Positions 7,535 through 13,422 of a DNA stretch of 13,422 bases are shown here, piece after piece. The first letter of the stretch is position 1. Each line of letters starts with the position of its first letter. The translations under genes were made by a program, and so were the position numbers. Origin of the DNA: Clostridiales bacterium (GTDB lineage: Bacteria; Bacillota_A; Clostridia; Saccharofermentanales; Saccharofermentanaceae). The stretch is from the NCBI GenBank assembly GCA_017649745.1, contig JAGCGE010000235.1, positions 1 through 13,422 of the forward strand, given 5' to 3'. Under the pieces are notes generated by a model. That model was given only the letters and a program-made list of their open reading frames with translations. It had not been told where the DNA came from and made no database searches.

Positions 7535-9424
7535 ATGCCGCCGGGAGGAAGAATGGGAGGTCAGTTCCTGACCGAAGAAGAGAAAAAGAACCAGCCGAAG
7601 GTCACGCCGGCATTGTTAAAAAGAGTCTTCTCATACCTGAAGCCATACTCGAAGCAGCTGGTACTGGTTCTCATCTGCATCATAGTATCATCCTTCTTCT
7701 CGCTCTTACCGTCGATCATCACGGGTAAGATCCTGGACGACGGACTTCTCAAAAAAGACTTCAGGGCGCTCGTTTACTATATCGTTTTGTCCCTTATCGT
7801 GACGCTGCTCGCGAGCCTTATCGGAGTGGCGGAGACATATATCAACACCTGGATCGCGCAGCACATTACTTTTGATATGCGTAACCAGATGTATGCTCAT
7901 CTTCAGAAGATGAGCCAGAAATTTTTCACGTCCAACAACCAGGGCGATATCATCACCAGGATGACAAGTGACATCGACGGCGTTAAGTCCGTCATCACGA
8001 GCACCTTCAGCAGCATCCTTTCCAACTCGATAACGCTCATCATCGCCATGATCGCCATGTTCCAGAAGAACTGGATATTGGCTCTGGTCGGTATCGTTAT
8101 CGTGCCGATCTTTACCATCCCGACCAGGAGTGCCGGCAAGAAGAGATGGAGCCTTACGAACGAATCACAGCAGGTAAACGATGAGGTCAACGGCATCCTT
8201 AATGAGACATTATCCGTAAGCGGACAACTGCTGGTAAAACTTTTCGGAAAAGAAAAATATGAATACGACAGATACGAGAAAGCCAACCGCAGGATGATCG
8301 GACTCAACATCAAGGAGAGCATGGCGGGCCGCTGGTTCAGGGTCGTGCTCACCACCTTTACGAGCGTGGGACCGATGCTCATCTACCTGGTGGGCGGCAT
8401 CCTCATGATGAAGTACGATTCGGACTTAACGATCGGTGACATCACGGTCCTCGTGTCCCTTCTCGGAAGGATGTACATGCCGGTCAACAGCCTTCTCAAT
8501 ATCCAGGTCGAGTGGATCAGATCAATGGCGCTCTTTAAGCGTATCTTCGATTACTTCGACATCCCTGTGGACATCAAGAACGCGGATGACGCGATCACGC
8601 CTGAGAAGGTCACGGGAGATGTTGTTTTCGAGCATGTCGAATTCTCTTATGAGCCCTCGAAAAAGATCCTCACCGACATCAGCTTCACGCTGAATGCGGG
8701 AAAGAGCATCGCCATCGTCGGCCCTTCCGGTTCAGGCAAGAGCACCATCGTTAATCTCATTCCGCGTCTTTATGATGTCGATTCGGGAAGCGTCACTTTT
8801 GACGGCATTGATGTGCGTAAGCTAAGTCTGGAATTTCTCCGTAACCAGGTGGGCGTCGTTTCTCAGGAGACGTATCTTTTTAACGGAACCATCCGCGACA
8901 ACCTTCTTTACGCCAAGCCTGACGCGACTGAAGAAGACATGATCGAGACTCTCAAGAAAGCCAATATCTGGGACTTCGTGGAAAAGCAGGAAAAGGGCAT
9001 CGACACAGAGGTCGGCAACCGCGGCCTTAAGCTCTCCGGAGGCGAGAAGCAGCGCATCTCCATCGCGAGGATCATCCTTAAGGATCCTACGATCTTCATC
9101 TTCGACGAGGCAACTTCCGCCCTCGATTCCATCTCGGAAAAGAAGATCCAGGACGCCATCGATCCGATCATCAAGAGCAAGACCAGTATCCTTATCGCCC
9201 ACAGGCTCTCCACTATCCTTGCTGCCGACGAGATCCTCGTCGTCAAGGACGGAAAGATCGCCGAGCGCGGTACACACAAAGAACTTCTCTCCAAGGAAGG
9301 CGTCTACCGCGAGCTCTACGAGACGCAGTTCAGCAAAGCCCTCATGGAAGAAGACGGCGTGTCAGAATTGGAACAATATATCTGGGGTGTTCAGCCGGGC
9401 GACGAGCCGCACGACGAGGAGTAA
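7535..9424 (+). CDS. ABC exporter, fused TMD-NBD half-transporter, second copy
   Basis: This 629-residue protein is a full half-exporter. It has a Gly/Pro-rich polar N-terminus, six membrane helices (the first four at about 40-65, 78-103, 155-177 and 180-197) and a nucleotide-binding domain from about 365. Motifs are Walker A GPSGSGKST (396-404), signature LSGGE (500-504, Glu instead of the usual Gln), Walker B with Asp524 and catalytic Glu525, and H-loop His556, so it should be an active ATPase. After the domain there is an acidic tail of about 30 residues. I chose the ATG at 7535 after AAGGAGAAAG; a second ATG at 7553 also has GGAGGAAG before it and could be used. It is clearly diverged from the exporter at 393, so the two are not a recent duplication. 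Substrate is unknown. Confidence 0.94.
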   Translation: MPPGGRMGGQFLTEEEKKNQPKVTPALLKRVFSYLKPYSKQLVLVLICIIVSSFFSLLPSIITGKILDDGLLKKDFRALVYYIVLSLIVTLLASLIGVAETYINTWIAQHITFDMRNQMYAHLQKMSQKFFTSNNQGDIITRMTSDIDGVKSVITSTFSSILSNSITLIIAMIAMFQKNWILALVGIVIVPIFTIPTRSAGKKRWSLTNESQQVNDEVNGILNETLSVSGQLLVKLFGKEKYEYDRYEKANRRMIGLNIKESMAGRWFRVVLTTFTSVGPMLIYLVGGILMMKYDSDLTIGDITVLVSLLGRMYMPVNSLLNIQVEWIRSMALFKRIFDYFDIPVDIKNADDAITPEKVTGDVVFEHVEFSYEPSKKILTDISFTLNAGKSIAIVGPSGSGKSTIVNLIPRLYDVDSGSVTFDGIDVRKLSLEFLRNQVGVVSQETYLFNGTIRDNLLYAKPDATEEDMIETLKKANIWDFVEKQEKGIDTEVGNRGLKLSGGEKQRISIARIILKDPTIFIFDEATSALDSISEKKIQDAIDPIIKSKTSILIAHRLSTILAADEILVVKDGKIAERGTHKELLSKEGVYRELYETQFSKALMEEDGVSELEQYIWGVQPGDEPHDEE

Positions 9425-9428
9425 GCAA

Positions 9429-9458
9429 ATGAGGCATCCCCCTAAGAGAATGCCTCAT
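9429..9458. terminator. Shared hairpin between convergent genes (bidirectional terminator candidate)
   Basis: ATGAGGCAT (9429-9437) and ATGCCTCAT (9450-9458) form a perfect nine-base stem with a 12-base loop in the 59-base gap between the ABC exporter and the convergent M56 gene. T-runs are poor on both sides (TTTGCTT on the minus strand), so efficiency is uncertain, but no other terminator is available to either gene here. Confidence 0.55.
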
Positions 9459-9483
9459 CCGCAATAGTCAGTATCGAAGAGAA

Positions 9484-11148
9484 TCAGCCTACAGGTTCAT
9501 CCGAACCGAGACTTGTCTGTCTGAATATCATTACCCCTGTCTGCCTGTCATATTTAAGCGAGACTTCGAACTGATCGCTGCTCCACGAGTATGTGATCTC
9601 TTCTCCGTTATCCGTCCAGACTCCGCTGTCGTCAACTCGATAATCCGATAGTCCTCTTATTATCGATGAGCCTTCTGAAGTAAGAGCCGGCTTCATGACA
9701 CTACTGAAGATATCCTCCGTTACCCTTACCCCGTAGATGATATCGGTCTCATAGCCCGGTGCGGAATTGCCCGCGGCAAATCCGTTGATGAACGTTACGT
9801 TCATGGCAGAAAGCCCGCTTCCCGAATCTCTTACCAGGTGCAGATCCCTTAAGGTATATCCGCTTGCCTGAAGATCTAGAGCCAGGTCCTTTAATCCGTC
9901 ATCCAATCTGTCAATATCGAAGGTCAGGTAATCCAACGTATCTGCCTCTGGATTATCAGGATTACCGAGATCGATCTCGTCATCGATCAGGTTATAGTGA
10001 TCATCGTAGATCAGGTAATCCCAATCTTCTCCCTTGATCTCATAATGGTTGTCATCAAAGAACTTCTGCACCGGATCAGCCGGGTCGGAAAGAGGCGATA
10101 CCGCCATCTTCTCGATCTTTGTTCTGTCTGAACGTTCTTGCACCGTCTGTTCTATCTCAGCCGCTGCCGTTGTCTCAAAGATCGACTCTTTTATGCCGGA
10201 CTTCGGCTCAGCCGTCGGATCGACCAGCGAGCAGCCGACCGCTCCTACGAGGATTCCGGTCACAACAACTGCCGAGACTAAGCTCTTTTTTGATCTTCTT
10301 TTGATCTCTGTTATTCTTTTTCTCATAAGATTTCCTTTGTTTCCTTTCAATGAAGCAGAGAGTGAGAACAATGCTCTTTCTTTTCTTCCCTTTGCAAAAA
10401 CTGCCAATAGCATCTGTCCGTACTCATTTCTTTTCTCTTCGCTGAGCCCGCTTATCACGCGATCGTCACAATAAAGCTCGCAGTCGTTCTCGAAAACAGT
10501 CGAAGCATACCAGACAATGGGATCGAACCATAATGCCGAGACTATCGCAAACTTAAAAAGTGACCATACCATGTCACCGTGCCTGTAGTGACAGACCTCA
10601 TGCCTTATCGCGTAGTCCGCCGTCTTGCTGTCCCTGGCAATATCCGGATGGATGTATATCTTGTTCCACAAAAGGAACGGCGATATCTTCCCGCCGTAAA
10701 GGTAGATATCCAGTCCGCTTTCTTCGTCTTTTCGAAAATAAACACGCTCAGACTTAAGCCGCCCGTAAAAACGGATGTTACTGAAAAGTATCACCGCGAG
10801 AGACATCATCGAGCCCAGGACCCAAACGATCTTAAAGACCGTCTTAATATCGTATCTGCCGCCCCCGGAAGCTGCCGTGATATCCTTGGAATATATCGGG
10901 ACCGTTTCAGCATCCGCTTCAACTGTCTTTTCTTCTTTGGTGATCTGTGCCGTGTACGAAGGCTCTTCTTTCTCGAAAAAGGGCTTAAGAACCACCGGAC
11001 TTCTGAAACTTATAAAGTTGCAGGTTAAGAGAAATACCGGTATTACCGCCCACATTCCGTGAAGCATCCGCTTGCTGAGTTTCCTCTCTCCGAATGCATG
11101 AATGAGAAGGATCACGATCAAAAGAAAGTTCAGACCGACAAACCACAT
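9484..11148 (-). CDS. M56 family (BlaR1/MecR1-like) membrane metallopeptidase with unknown ectodomain
   Basis: I prefer the ATG at 11148-11146, two bases after the repressor stop, with AAGGTGA (11160-11154) as ribosome site; an in-frame GTG at 11157 overlapping the repressor is the alternative. Numbering from the ATG (554 residues), helices lie at about 1-17, 30-47, 103-122, 197-214 and 289-305. The zinc protease motif is HEVCH (183-187) with a likely third ligand Glu224 in ELYCDD, as in BlaR1/MecR1. In that family, ligand binding outside the cell activates the peptidase, which leads to removal of the BlaI-type repressor encoded just upstream. The region after the last helix (about 307-554) is acidic, and I see no SxxK-type penicillin-binding fold, so the signal is probably not a beta-lactam bound covalently. 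The last helix ends VGAVGC like a lipoprotein signal. Peptidase call secure; ligand unknown. Confidence 0.88.
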   Translation of the reverse strand: MWFVGLNFLLIVILLIHAFGERKLSKRMLHGMWAVIPVFLLTCNFISFRSPVVLKPFFEKEEPSYTAQITKEEKTVEADAETVPIYSKDITAASGGGRYDIKTVFKIVWVLGSMMSLAVILFSNIRFYGRLKSERVYFRKDEESGLDIYLYGGKISPFLLWNKIYIHPDIARDSKTADYAIRHEVCHYRHGDMVWSLFKFAIVSALWFDPIVWYASTVFENDCELYCDDRVISGLSEEKRNEYGQMLLAVFAKGRKERALFSLSASLKGNKGNLMRKRITEIKRRSKKSLVSAVVVTGILVGAVGCSLVDPTAEPKSGIKESIFETTAAAEIEQTVQERSDRTKIEKMAVSPLSDPADPVQKFFDDNHYEIKGEDWDYLIYDDHYNLIDDEIDLGNPDNPEADTLDYLTFDIDRLDDGLKDLALDLQASGYTLRDLHLVRDSGSGLSAMNVTFINGFAAGNSAPGYETDIIYGVRVTEDIFSSVMKPALTSEGSSIIRGLSDYRVDDSGVWTDNGEEITYSWSSDQFEVSLKYDRQTGVMIFRQTSLGSDEPVG

Positions 11149-11149
11149 A

Positions 11150-11500
11150 TCATTCACCTTCCTTCAGGATCCTGCTAAGCTCCTGAAGTTCCTCATCGGA
11201 GATAGCTTCCTCCTTGATAAGATTACTGATCATCAAGCCTATCTTGCCTTCGTAGACTCTGTTAAGGAACGACTTCGCCTCGTCAAGCGAAGCCTGTGAT
11301 CTCTCAATGCTCGGGTAGTAAAGTCGCGCCTTTTCTCCGTCGATATGATAGATCGCTTCCTTCTCCTCCATCCTCTTAAGGAAAGTTACGACCGTGGACT
11401 TGCTCCACTCGGTGGATCTAGTGATCTGCATCAGTGTCATAGGTCCGCCTTTCCACAGAAGGTCGATTATCTTCCATTCAGAATCAGTAAGTTTGTTCAT
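11150..11500 (-). CDS. BlaI/MecI/CopY-family winged-helix repressor
   Basis: The ATG at 11500-11498 sits five bases after GGAGG (11510-11506); the in-frame GTG at 11512 overlaps that site and is not the start. The 116-residue product has the family layout. An N-terminal winged helix (about 3-65) contains LTDSEWKIIDLLW, the recognition helix around WSKSTVVTFLKRM (32-44) and a wing segment ending in ARLYYP. A C-terminal dimerisation region (about 66-116) follows. These proteins repress their own operon and are inactivated by proteolysis triggered by the partner M56 receptor. Its stop codon lies next to the M56 start, so the two are translationally coupled. Two matching palindromes upstream support autoregulation. 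I do not see an Asn-Phe cleavage pair in the C-terminal part, so the cut site would differ from staphylococcal BlaI. Confidence 0.93.
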   Translation of the reverse strand: MNKLTDSEWKIIDLLWKGGPMTLMQITRSTEWSKSTVVTFLKRMEEKEAIYHIDGEKARLYYPSIERSQASLDEAKSFLNRVYEGKIGLMISNLIKEEAISDEELQELSRILKEGE

Positions 11501-11519
11501 AAAAACCTCCACAGCTGTG

Positions 11520-11531
11520 TGACAATTGTCA
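11520..11531 (-). promoter_or_regulatory. Operator copy 1 (perfect 12-bp palindrome TGACAATTGTCA)
   Basis: A perfect palindrome lies at the expected transcription start of the repressor operon, between the -10 and the ribosome site. It is part of a 19-base direct repeat shared with copy 2 (one mismatch). A further 10-base palindrome, CACAGCTGTG (11510-11519), abuts it. Binding by the BlaI-type protein is inferred from its position and the repeat. Confidence 0.75.
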
Positions 11532-11536
11532 ACCTC

Positions 11537-11565
11537 ATGCTAGCACGCAGTGTGACAGTTGTCAA
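11537..11565 (-). promoter_or_regulatory. Promoter of the repressor-M56 operon
   Basis: On the minus strand, TTGACA (11565-11560), exactly 17 bases and TAGCAT (11542-11537) preceded by TGC form a strong sigma-A promoter with a consensus -35 and extended -10. The -35 is embedded in operator copy 2 and the start point falls in copy 1, so repressor binding would block RNA polymerase directly. Confidence 0.8.
11553..11564 (-). promoter_or_regulatory. Operator copy 2 (TGACAGTTGTCA) overlapping the -35
   Basis: This is a one-mismatch copy of the palindrome at 11520-11531. The wider repeat TGTGACArTTGTCAACCTC spans 11518-11536 and 11551-11569. The centres are 33 bases apart, about three helical turns, so two repressor dimers would sit on one face of the DNA. 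Confidence 0.75.
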
Positions 11566-11663
11566 CCTCCTTCTCTTTTTCGAGAAATAGAATCAACAAC
11601 CGTACATTTAACCGGCTGTCTTATCCCGATCGTCATTTTTCCAGTTGCAGGCGGATACTTAGA

Positions 11664-11972
11664 TCAAATAGGTTTACAGATCGGCAGGCCCCTTATGCAA
11701 ACGCCGATCCTGTACTTCCTGGACGCATCATCCCTGCTCCAGAACTCGAACGTGTACGAAAACTCCGGCCCGTCATTCATAGCAAGCTCTCTAAGATAGC
11801 TCAGTGTCTTCTCTTTCTTCTCGATAACGATCGTGCCCTCTTTCTCCATTATGAGCAGATCCTCATAGATCGAGTTATACAGACGGTAATATCTGTCACG
11901 GTTGTCGATCGTGGAATGTGGTTTTATCTTGTTCAGATCTTCGATCTTTTTCTCAACTTCTTTAAAATCCAT
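11664..11972 (-). CDS. Small hypothetical protein, charged N-terminal half
   Basis: This 102-residue protein starts at an ATG preceded by AAGGGGGAC and, further up, by a TATAAT box, which supports it as a real gene. Residues 1-65 are rich in Lys, Glu and Asp and probably helical. The C-terminal part contains aromatic and beta-prone stretches (SYTFEFWSRDD, then RKYRIGVCIRGLPICKPI) with two Cys near the end. There is no signal peptide or membrane helix, so it is presumably cytoplasmic. I do not recognise the family and no function can be given. It lies between a terminator-like hairpin and the repressor promoter, so it seems to be its own transcription unit. A longer open frame on the opposite strand lacks comparable start signals. 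Confidence 0.65.
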   Translation of the reverse strand: MDFKEVEKKIEDLNKIKPHSTIDNRDRYYRLYNSIYEDLLIMEKEGTIVIEKKEKTLSYLRELAMNDGPEFSYTFEFWSRDDASRKYRIGVCIRGLPICKPI

Positions 11973-11984
11973 GTTGTCCCCCTT

Positions 11985-11998
11985 TGCATTTTAATGCA
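11985..11998 (-). promoter_or_regulatory. Palindrome at the start region of the small hypothetical gene
   Basis: TGCATT-TT-AATGCA is a six-base inverted repeat with a two-base centre, placed at the expected transcription start, just downstream of the TATAAT and upstream of the ribosome site. This is a typical operator position; the binding protein is unknown. Confidence 0.3.
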
Positions 11999-12002
11999 TA
12001 GT

Positions 12003-12008
12003 CATTAT
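12003..12008 (-). promoter_or_regulatory. Consensus -10 box for the small hypothetical gene
   Basis: TATAAT on the minus strand lies about 30 bases before the ATG at 11972. No good -35 is seen at 16-18 bases. An 11-base inverted repeat TCATC-G-GATGA (12024-12034) occupies the region just upstream of it. Confidence 0.45.
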
Positions 12009-12045
12009 ACATTTGGGCAAGGGTCATCGGATGATCAATTTGCAA

Positions 12046-12067
12046 ATTCAGACCCCGCTGTCTGAAT
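12046..12067 (-). terminator. Terminator-like hairpin overlapping the end of the Lgt-like gene
   Basis: Minus-strand arms ATTCAGAC (12067-12060) and GTCTGAAT (12053-12046) are perfectly complementary over eight bases with a six-base loop. The stop codon of the Lgt-like gene lies inside the downstream arm. Only TTTGC follows, not a long T-run, so it could terminate weakly or protect the 3' end. Confidence 0.45.
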
Positions 12068-12773
12068 CAATTTTGCCCTGTCTTACAGATATGATATATC
12101 GGATGATCACTAAAGCGGCTGCAATAACTGCCGCGATCAGTACTATGATCTGGTCGCGTGAGATAATCGTCCCCTCGTTGTAGTATCTGAAATATTCCGT
12201 TACAAATCTTACTGGTAATATGATCGCGAAGATGATAGCGATAACGTGGATCTTGTTTTTCATCTTATAAGCTAACAGAACAGATATAACGAAGATCAGA
12301 AGATAGATAAAAGACTCCACGATCTGGATGGGGAAATACGTACCTTCATATTTATTGTGATATGTTACCGCCAGCGGTCCGAAGTATTCTTTTCCGTGAC
12401 AGCATCCGGCCATAAAGCATCCTATCTTGGCAATACCATACATCAAAGGAGCTGATACGATAAATGAAGTCAGTATACGTTCATTTTTCTCGTTAAAGAT
12501 CAACGTGGAAATGAATACACCGATGATCATACCCACGCCTGCACCAAGACCGGAGAACGAGAACCTGATGCCTCCTTCCGTAATGGAAACAGTTGACATG
12601 CAGGAACACGCCATAGTGCACATGATCGTGAGCATACAAGTAAGCATGATGGTCTGCCATGATATCTTAGATCTTCGCATCAGAATAACGGAATTACAAA
12701 ATCCGATAAGAACTGATAATGTGATCATCAATCCATATGGAGACCAGGTAAAGACAGGAATATCTATCTGCAT
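12048..12773 (-). CDS. Lgt-like (prolipoprotein diacylglyceryl transferase family) membrane protein, atypical
   Basis: The 241-residue protein is mostly membrane helices and shows the Lgt outline: an early PYGLM motif (Tyr13), a central IxKIGCFMAGCCHG block (113-127), FPIQIVES (147-154) where Lgt has its HPxQLYE-like motif, RFVTEYFR (189-196) matching the RFxxExxR motif, and a last helix after the ISRDQ segment. True Lgt uses diacylglyceryl from phosphatidylglycerol to lipidate the lipobox Cys. Here the central Lgt motif RxGNFxNGExxG is changed: Arg to Lys116, both Asn to Cys119 and Ala122, Glu to Cys124. Related GCFxxGCCxG variants occur in Lgt-annotated proteins, so this is a paralogous branch and lipoprotein lipidation is doubtful. 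The start lies one base after the upstream stop codon with no strong ribosome site, implying translational coupling to the zinc-ribbon gene. Confidence 0.75.
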   Translation of the reverse strand: MQIDIPVFTWSPYGLMITLSVLIGFCNSVILMRRSKISWQTIMLTCMLTIMCTMACSCMSTVSITEGGIRFSFSGLGAGVGMIIGVFISTLIFNEKNERILTSFIVSAPLMYGIAKIGCFMAGCCHGKEYFGPLAVTYHNKYEGTYFPIQIVESFIYLLIFVISVLLAYKMKNKIHVIAIIFAIILPVRFVTEYFRYYNEGTIISRDQIIVLIAAVIAAALVIIRYIISVRQGKIDSDSGV

Positions 12774-12774
12774 C

Positions 12775-13302
12775 TTAAAAATGATGTACGAATTCCGTAC
12801 ATTCGTTGCCGCAGTCTATTGCAACTACACCCAAAAGAAAAATAACACCAATGCCCACTGAGATAACTAATATGACACCGTATATCCAGATCATTACTTT
12901 CGACAGAGTGCTCCTGTACTTAGCCAGCGAAACGACCATCAATACATAAGCGAAAACTACGGCAGCAATATAAGCAAATGCGAGCGTAACTCCAAACAAC
13001 GGATAGTCATCAAGCACACGTGTAAAAGCCAAAGGAAGAACGATAGCGGACGATACAAAAAGAATGACCATGGATATTATTCCAAGAATGGTTCCTCTTT
13101 TCTTTCTGCGGGCTTTTTCTTCATCAGACATACTGTTTTTTCCAACCGGCGATTGAACAGCCGCAACCTGCTGGACAGGCTGCTGATTGACAGGCGCCTG
13201 TTGTGTTACCGGTGTTGCCGGCTGACCGATTACAGGTGTTCCGCACGCTTTGCAAAACTTATCATTGTCTCCTATTGGTGCACCGCAATTAGAACAAAAC
13301 AT
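12775..13302 (-). CDS. Zinc-ribbon four-TM membrane protein
   Basis: The ATG follows GAGAGGG at a good distance. The 175-residue product opens with a classic short zinc ribbon, FCSNCGAPI and FCKACG, with four Cys at 3, 6, 17 and 20 expected to bind one Zn. A flexible Gln/Pro/Val/Ala linker (about 24-53), a basic stretch EEKARRKKRG (61-70) and four predicted membrane helices (about 71-93, 103-124, 133-152 and 139-160 region merging into the last) follow; the exact count could be three or four. Such ribbon-plus-membrane proteins are common in Bacillota and mostly of unknown role. The extended -10 at 13356-13364 is its likely promoter, and the Lgt-like gene follows after one base, so the two proteins are probably made together in the membrane. 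Confidence 0.85.
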   Translation of the reverse strand: MFCSNCGAPIGDNDKFCKACGTPVIGQPATPVTQQAPVNQQPVQQVAAVQSPVGKNSMSDEEKARRKKRGTILGIISMVILFVSSAIVLPLAFTRVLDDYPLFGVTLAFAYIAAVVFAYVLMVVSLAKYRSTLSKVMIWIYGVILVISVGIGVIFLLGVVAIDCGNECTEFVHHF

Positions 13303-13355
13303 ATAAAGCCCTCTCTTAAAAGATGGTCGGCAAAGGAATCTCCCCTGTCTCCCCT

Positions 13356-13364
13356 ATTATATCA
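13356..13364 (-). promoter_or_regulatory. Extended -10 promoter of the zinc-ribbon/Lgt-like operon
   Basis: On the minus strand TGATATAAT is a perfect extended -10 element. The -35 region is poor, as often with extended -10 promoters. The leader of roughly 45 bases begins with a purine-rich near-duplicate of AGGGGAGA (plus-strand 13338-13355). Confidence 0.55.
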
Positions 13365-13422
13365 TCGTAGTAAAATCCCGTATCGAAAACACATTTTGGG
13401 GGTATTCAGTTTATTCATGATA

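Noticed and set aside
7426..7728. Open frame of 100 codons before and into the second ABC exporter
   Set aside because: It begins at a non-ATG codon in the promoter region and overlaps the exporter N-terminus in another frame, with no ribosome site.
393..9424. The two ABC exporters as a heterodimeric pair
   Set aside because: They are more than 5 kb apart with unrelated genes between, and each keeps a full set of catalytic residues, so neither looks like the degenerate half of a heterodimer.
10579..11028. Open frame of 149 codons on the plus strand
   Set aside because: Antisense to the M56 peptidase region that encodes the HEVCH motif and membrane helices.
11571..11590. TTCTC/GAGAA hairpin upstream of the repressor promoter as a terminator
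   Set aside because: The stem is five bases with a loop of mostly A or T and no following T-run in the transcribed direction of the upstream gene.
11559..12065. Open frame of 168 codons on the plus strand
   Set aside because: It runs across the repressor operator and antisense to the small 102-residue gene. That gene has an ATG, ribosome site and TATAAT on the minus strand, while this frame has none of these.

Overview
The window looks like chromosomal DNA of an anaerobic, Gram-positive-type bacterium of the Bacillota, most likely a gut or rumen Clostridia relative. The reasons are the strong purine-rich Shine-Dalgarno sites (GGAGG or GAGGTGAT class), a BlaI/M56 peptidase pair, a SHOCT-domain membrane protein, a zinc-ribbon membrane protein and paired MsbA/BmrA-like ABC exporters. 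This placement is inference from gene content; no rRNA, tRNA or other taxonomic marker is present. I see no mobile element, CRISPR array, integrase or origin. No stretch longer than 300 bases lacks a gene.

Layout, plus strand (1-9424): the 3' end of an alpha/beta-hydrolase (esterase-like) gene; a complete half-size ABC exporter (393-2138); a secreted lipoprotein of unknown function with a Thr/Glu-rich stalk (2233-3144); a two-TM protein with a PH-like region and a C-terminal SHOCT motif (3220-3825), closed by a strong rho-independent terminator (3853-3885). Then comes a cyclic-di-GMP pair: a soluble PAS-like/GGDEF diguanylate cyclase (4042-5349) and, 57 bases downstream, a 7-TM protein with a degenerate GGDEF and an intact EAL phosphodiesterase domain (5407-7398). 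A second ABC exporter (7535-9424) follows, apparently from its own promoter.

Layout, minus strand (9484-13302): reading leftward from 13302, a zinc-ribbon four-TM protein is followed after one base by an Lgt-like membrane protein in which key Lgt residues are replaced by cysteines. A terminator-like hairpin overlaps the latter's stop codon. Next is a small unknown protein with its own TATAAT box, and then a two-gene operon of a BlaI/MecI-type repressor overlapping an M56 (BlaR1/MecR1-like) membrane metallopeptidase. The repressor promoter is unusually readable: a TTGACA -35, a 17-base spacer and an extended -10, with two copies of a TGACA-rTTGTCA palindrome centred 33 bases apart over the -35 and the likely transcription start. 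The plus and minus blocks converge at a shared hairpin (9429-9458).

Functional reading: three signalling themes are present. The cyclase and the phosphodiesterase make and destroy c-di-GMP. The BlaI/M56 pair is an autoregulated signal-transduction unit whose ectodomain does not look like the penicillin-binding sensor of BlaR1, so its ligand is open. The zinc-ribbon/Lgt-like pair is a membrane unit of unknown chemistry. The two ABC exporters probably each work as homodimers; substrates cannot be read from the sequence. None of this is clearly a new system. The M56 receptor with a lipoprotein-like ectodomain and the cysteine-substituted Lgt-like protein are the most worthwhile leads.
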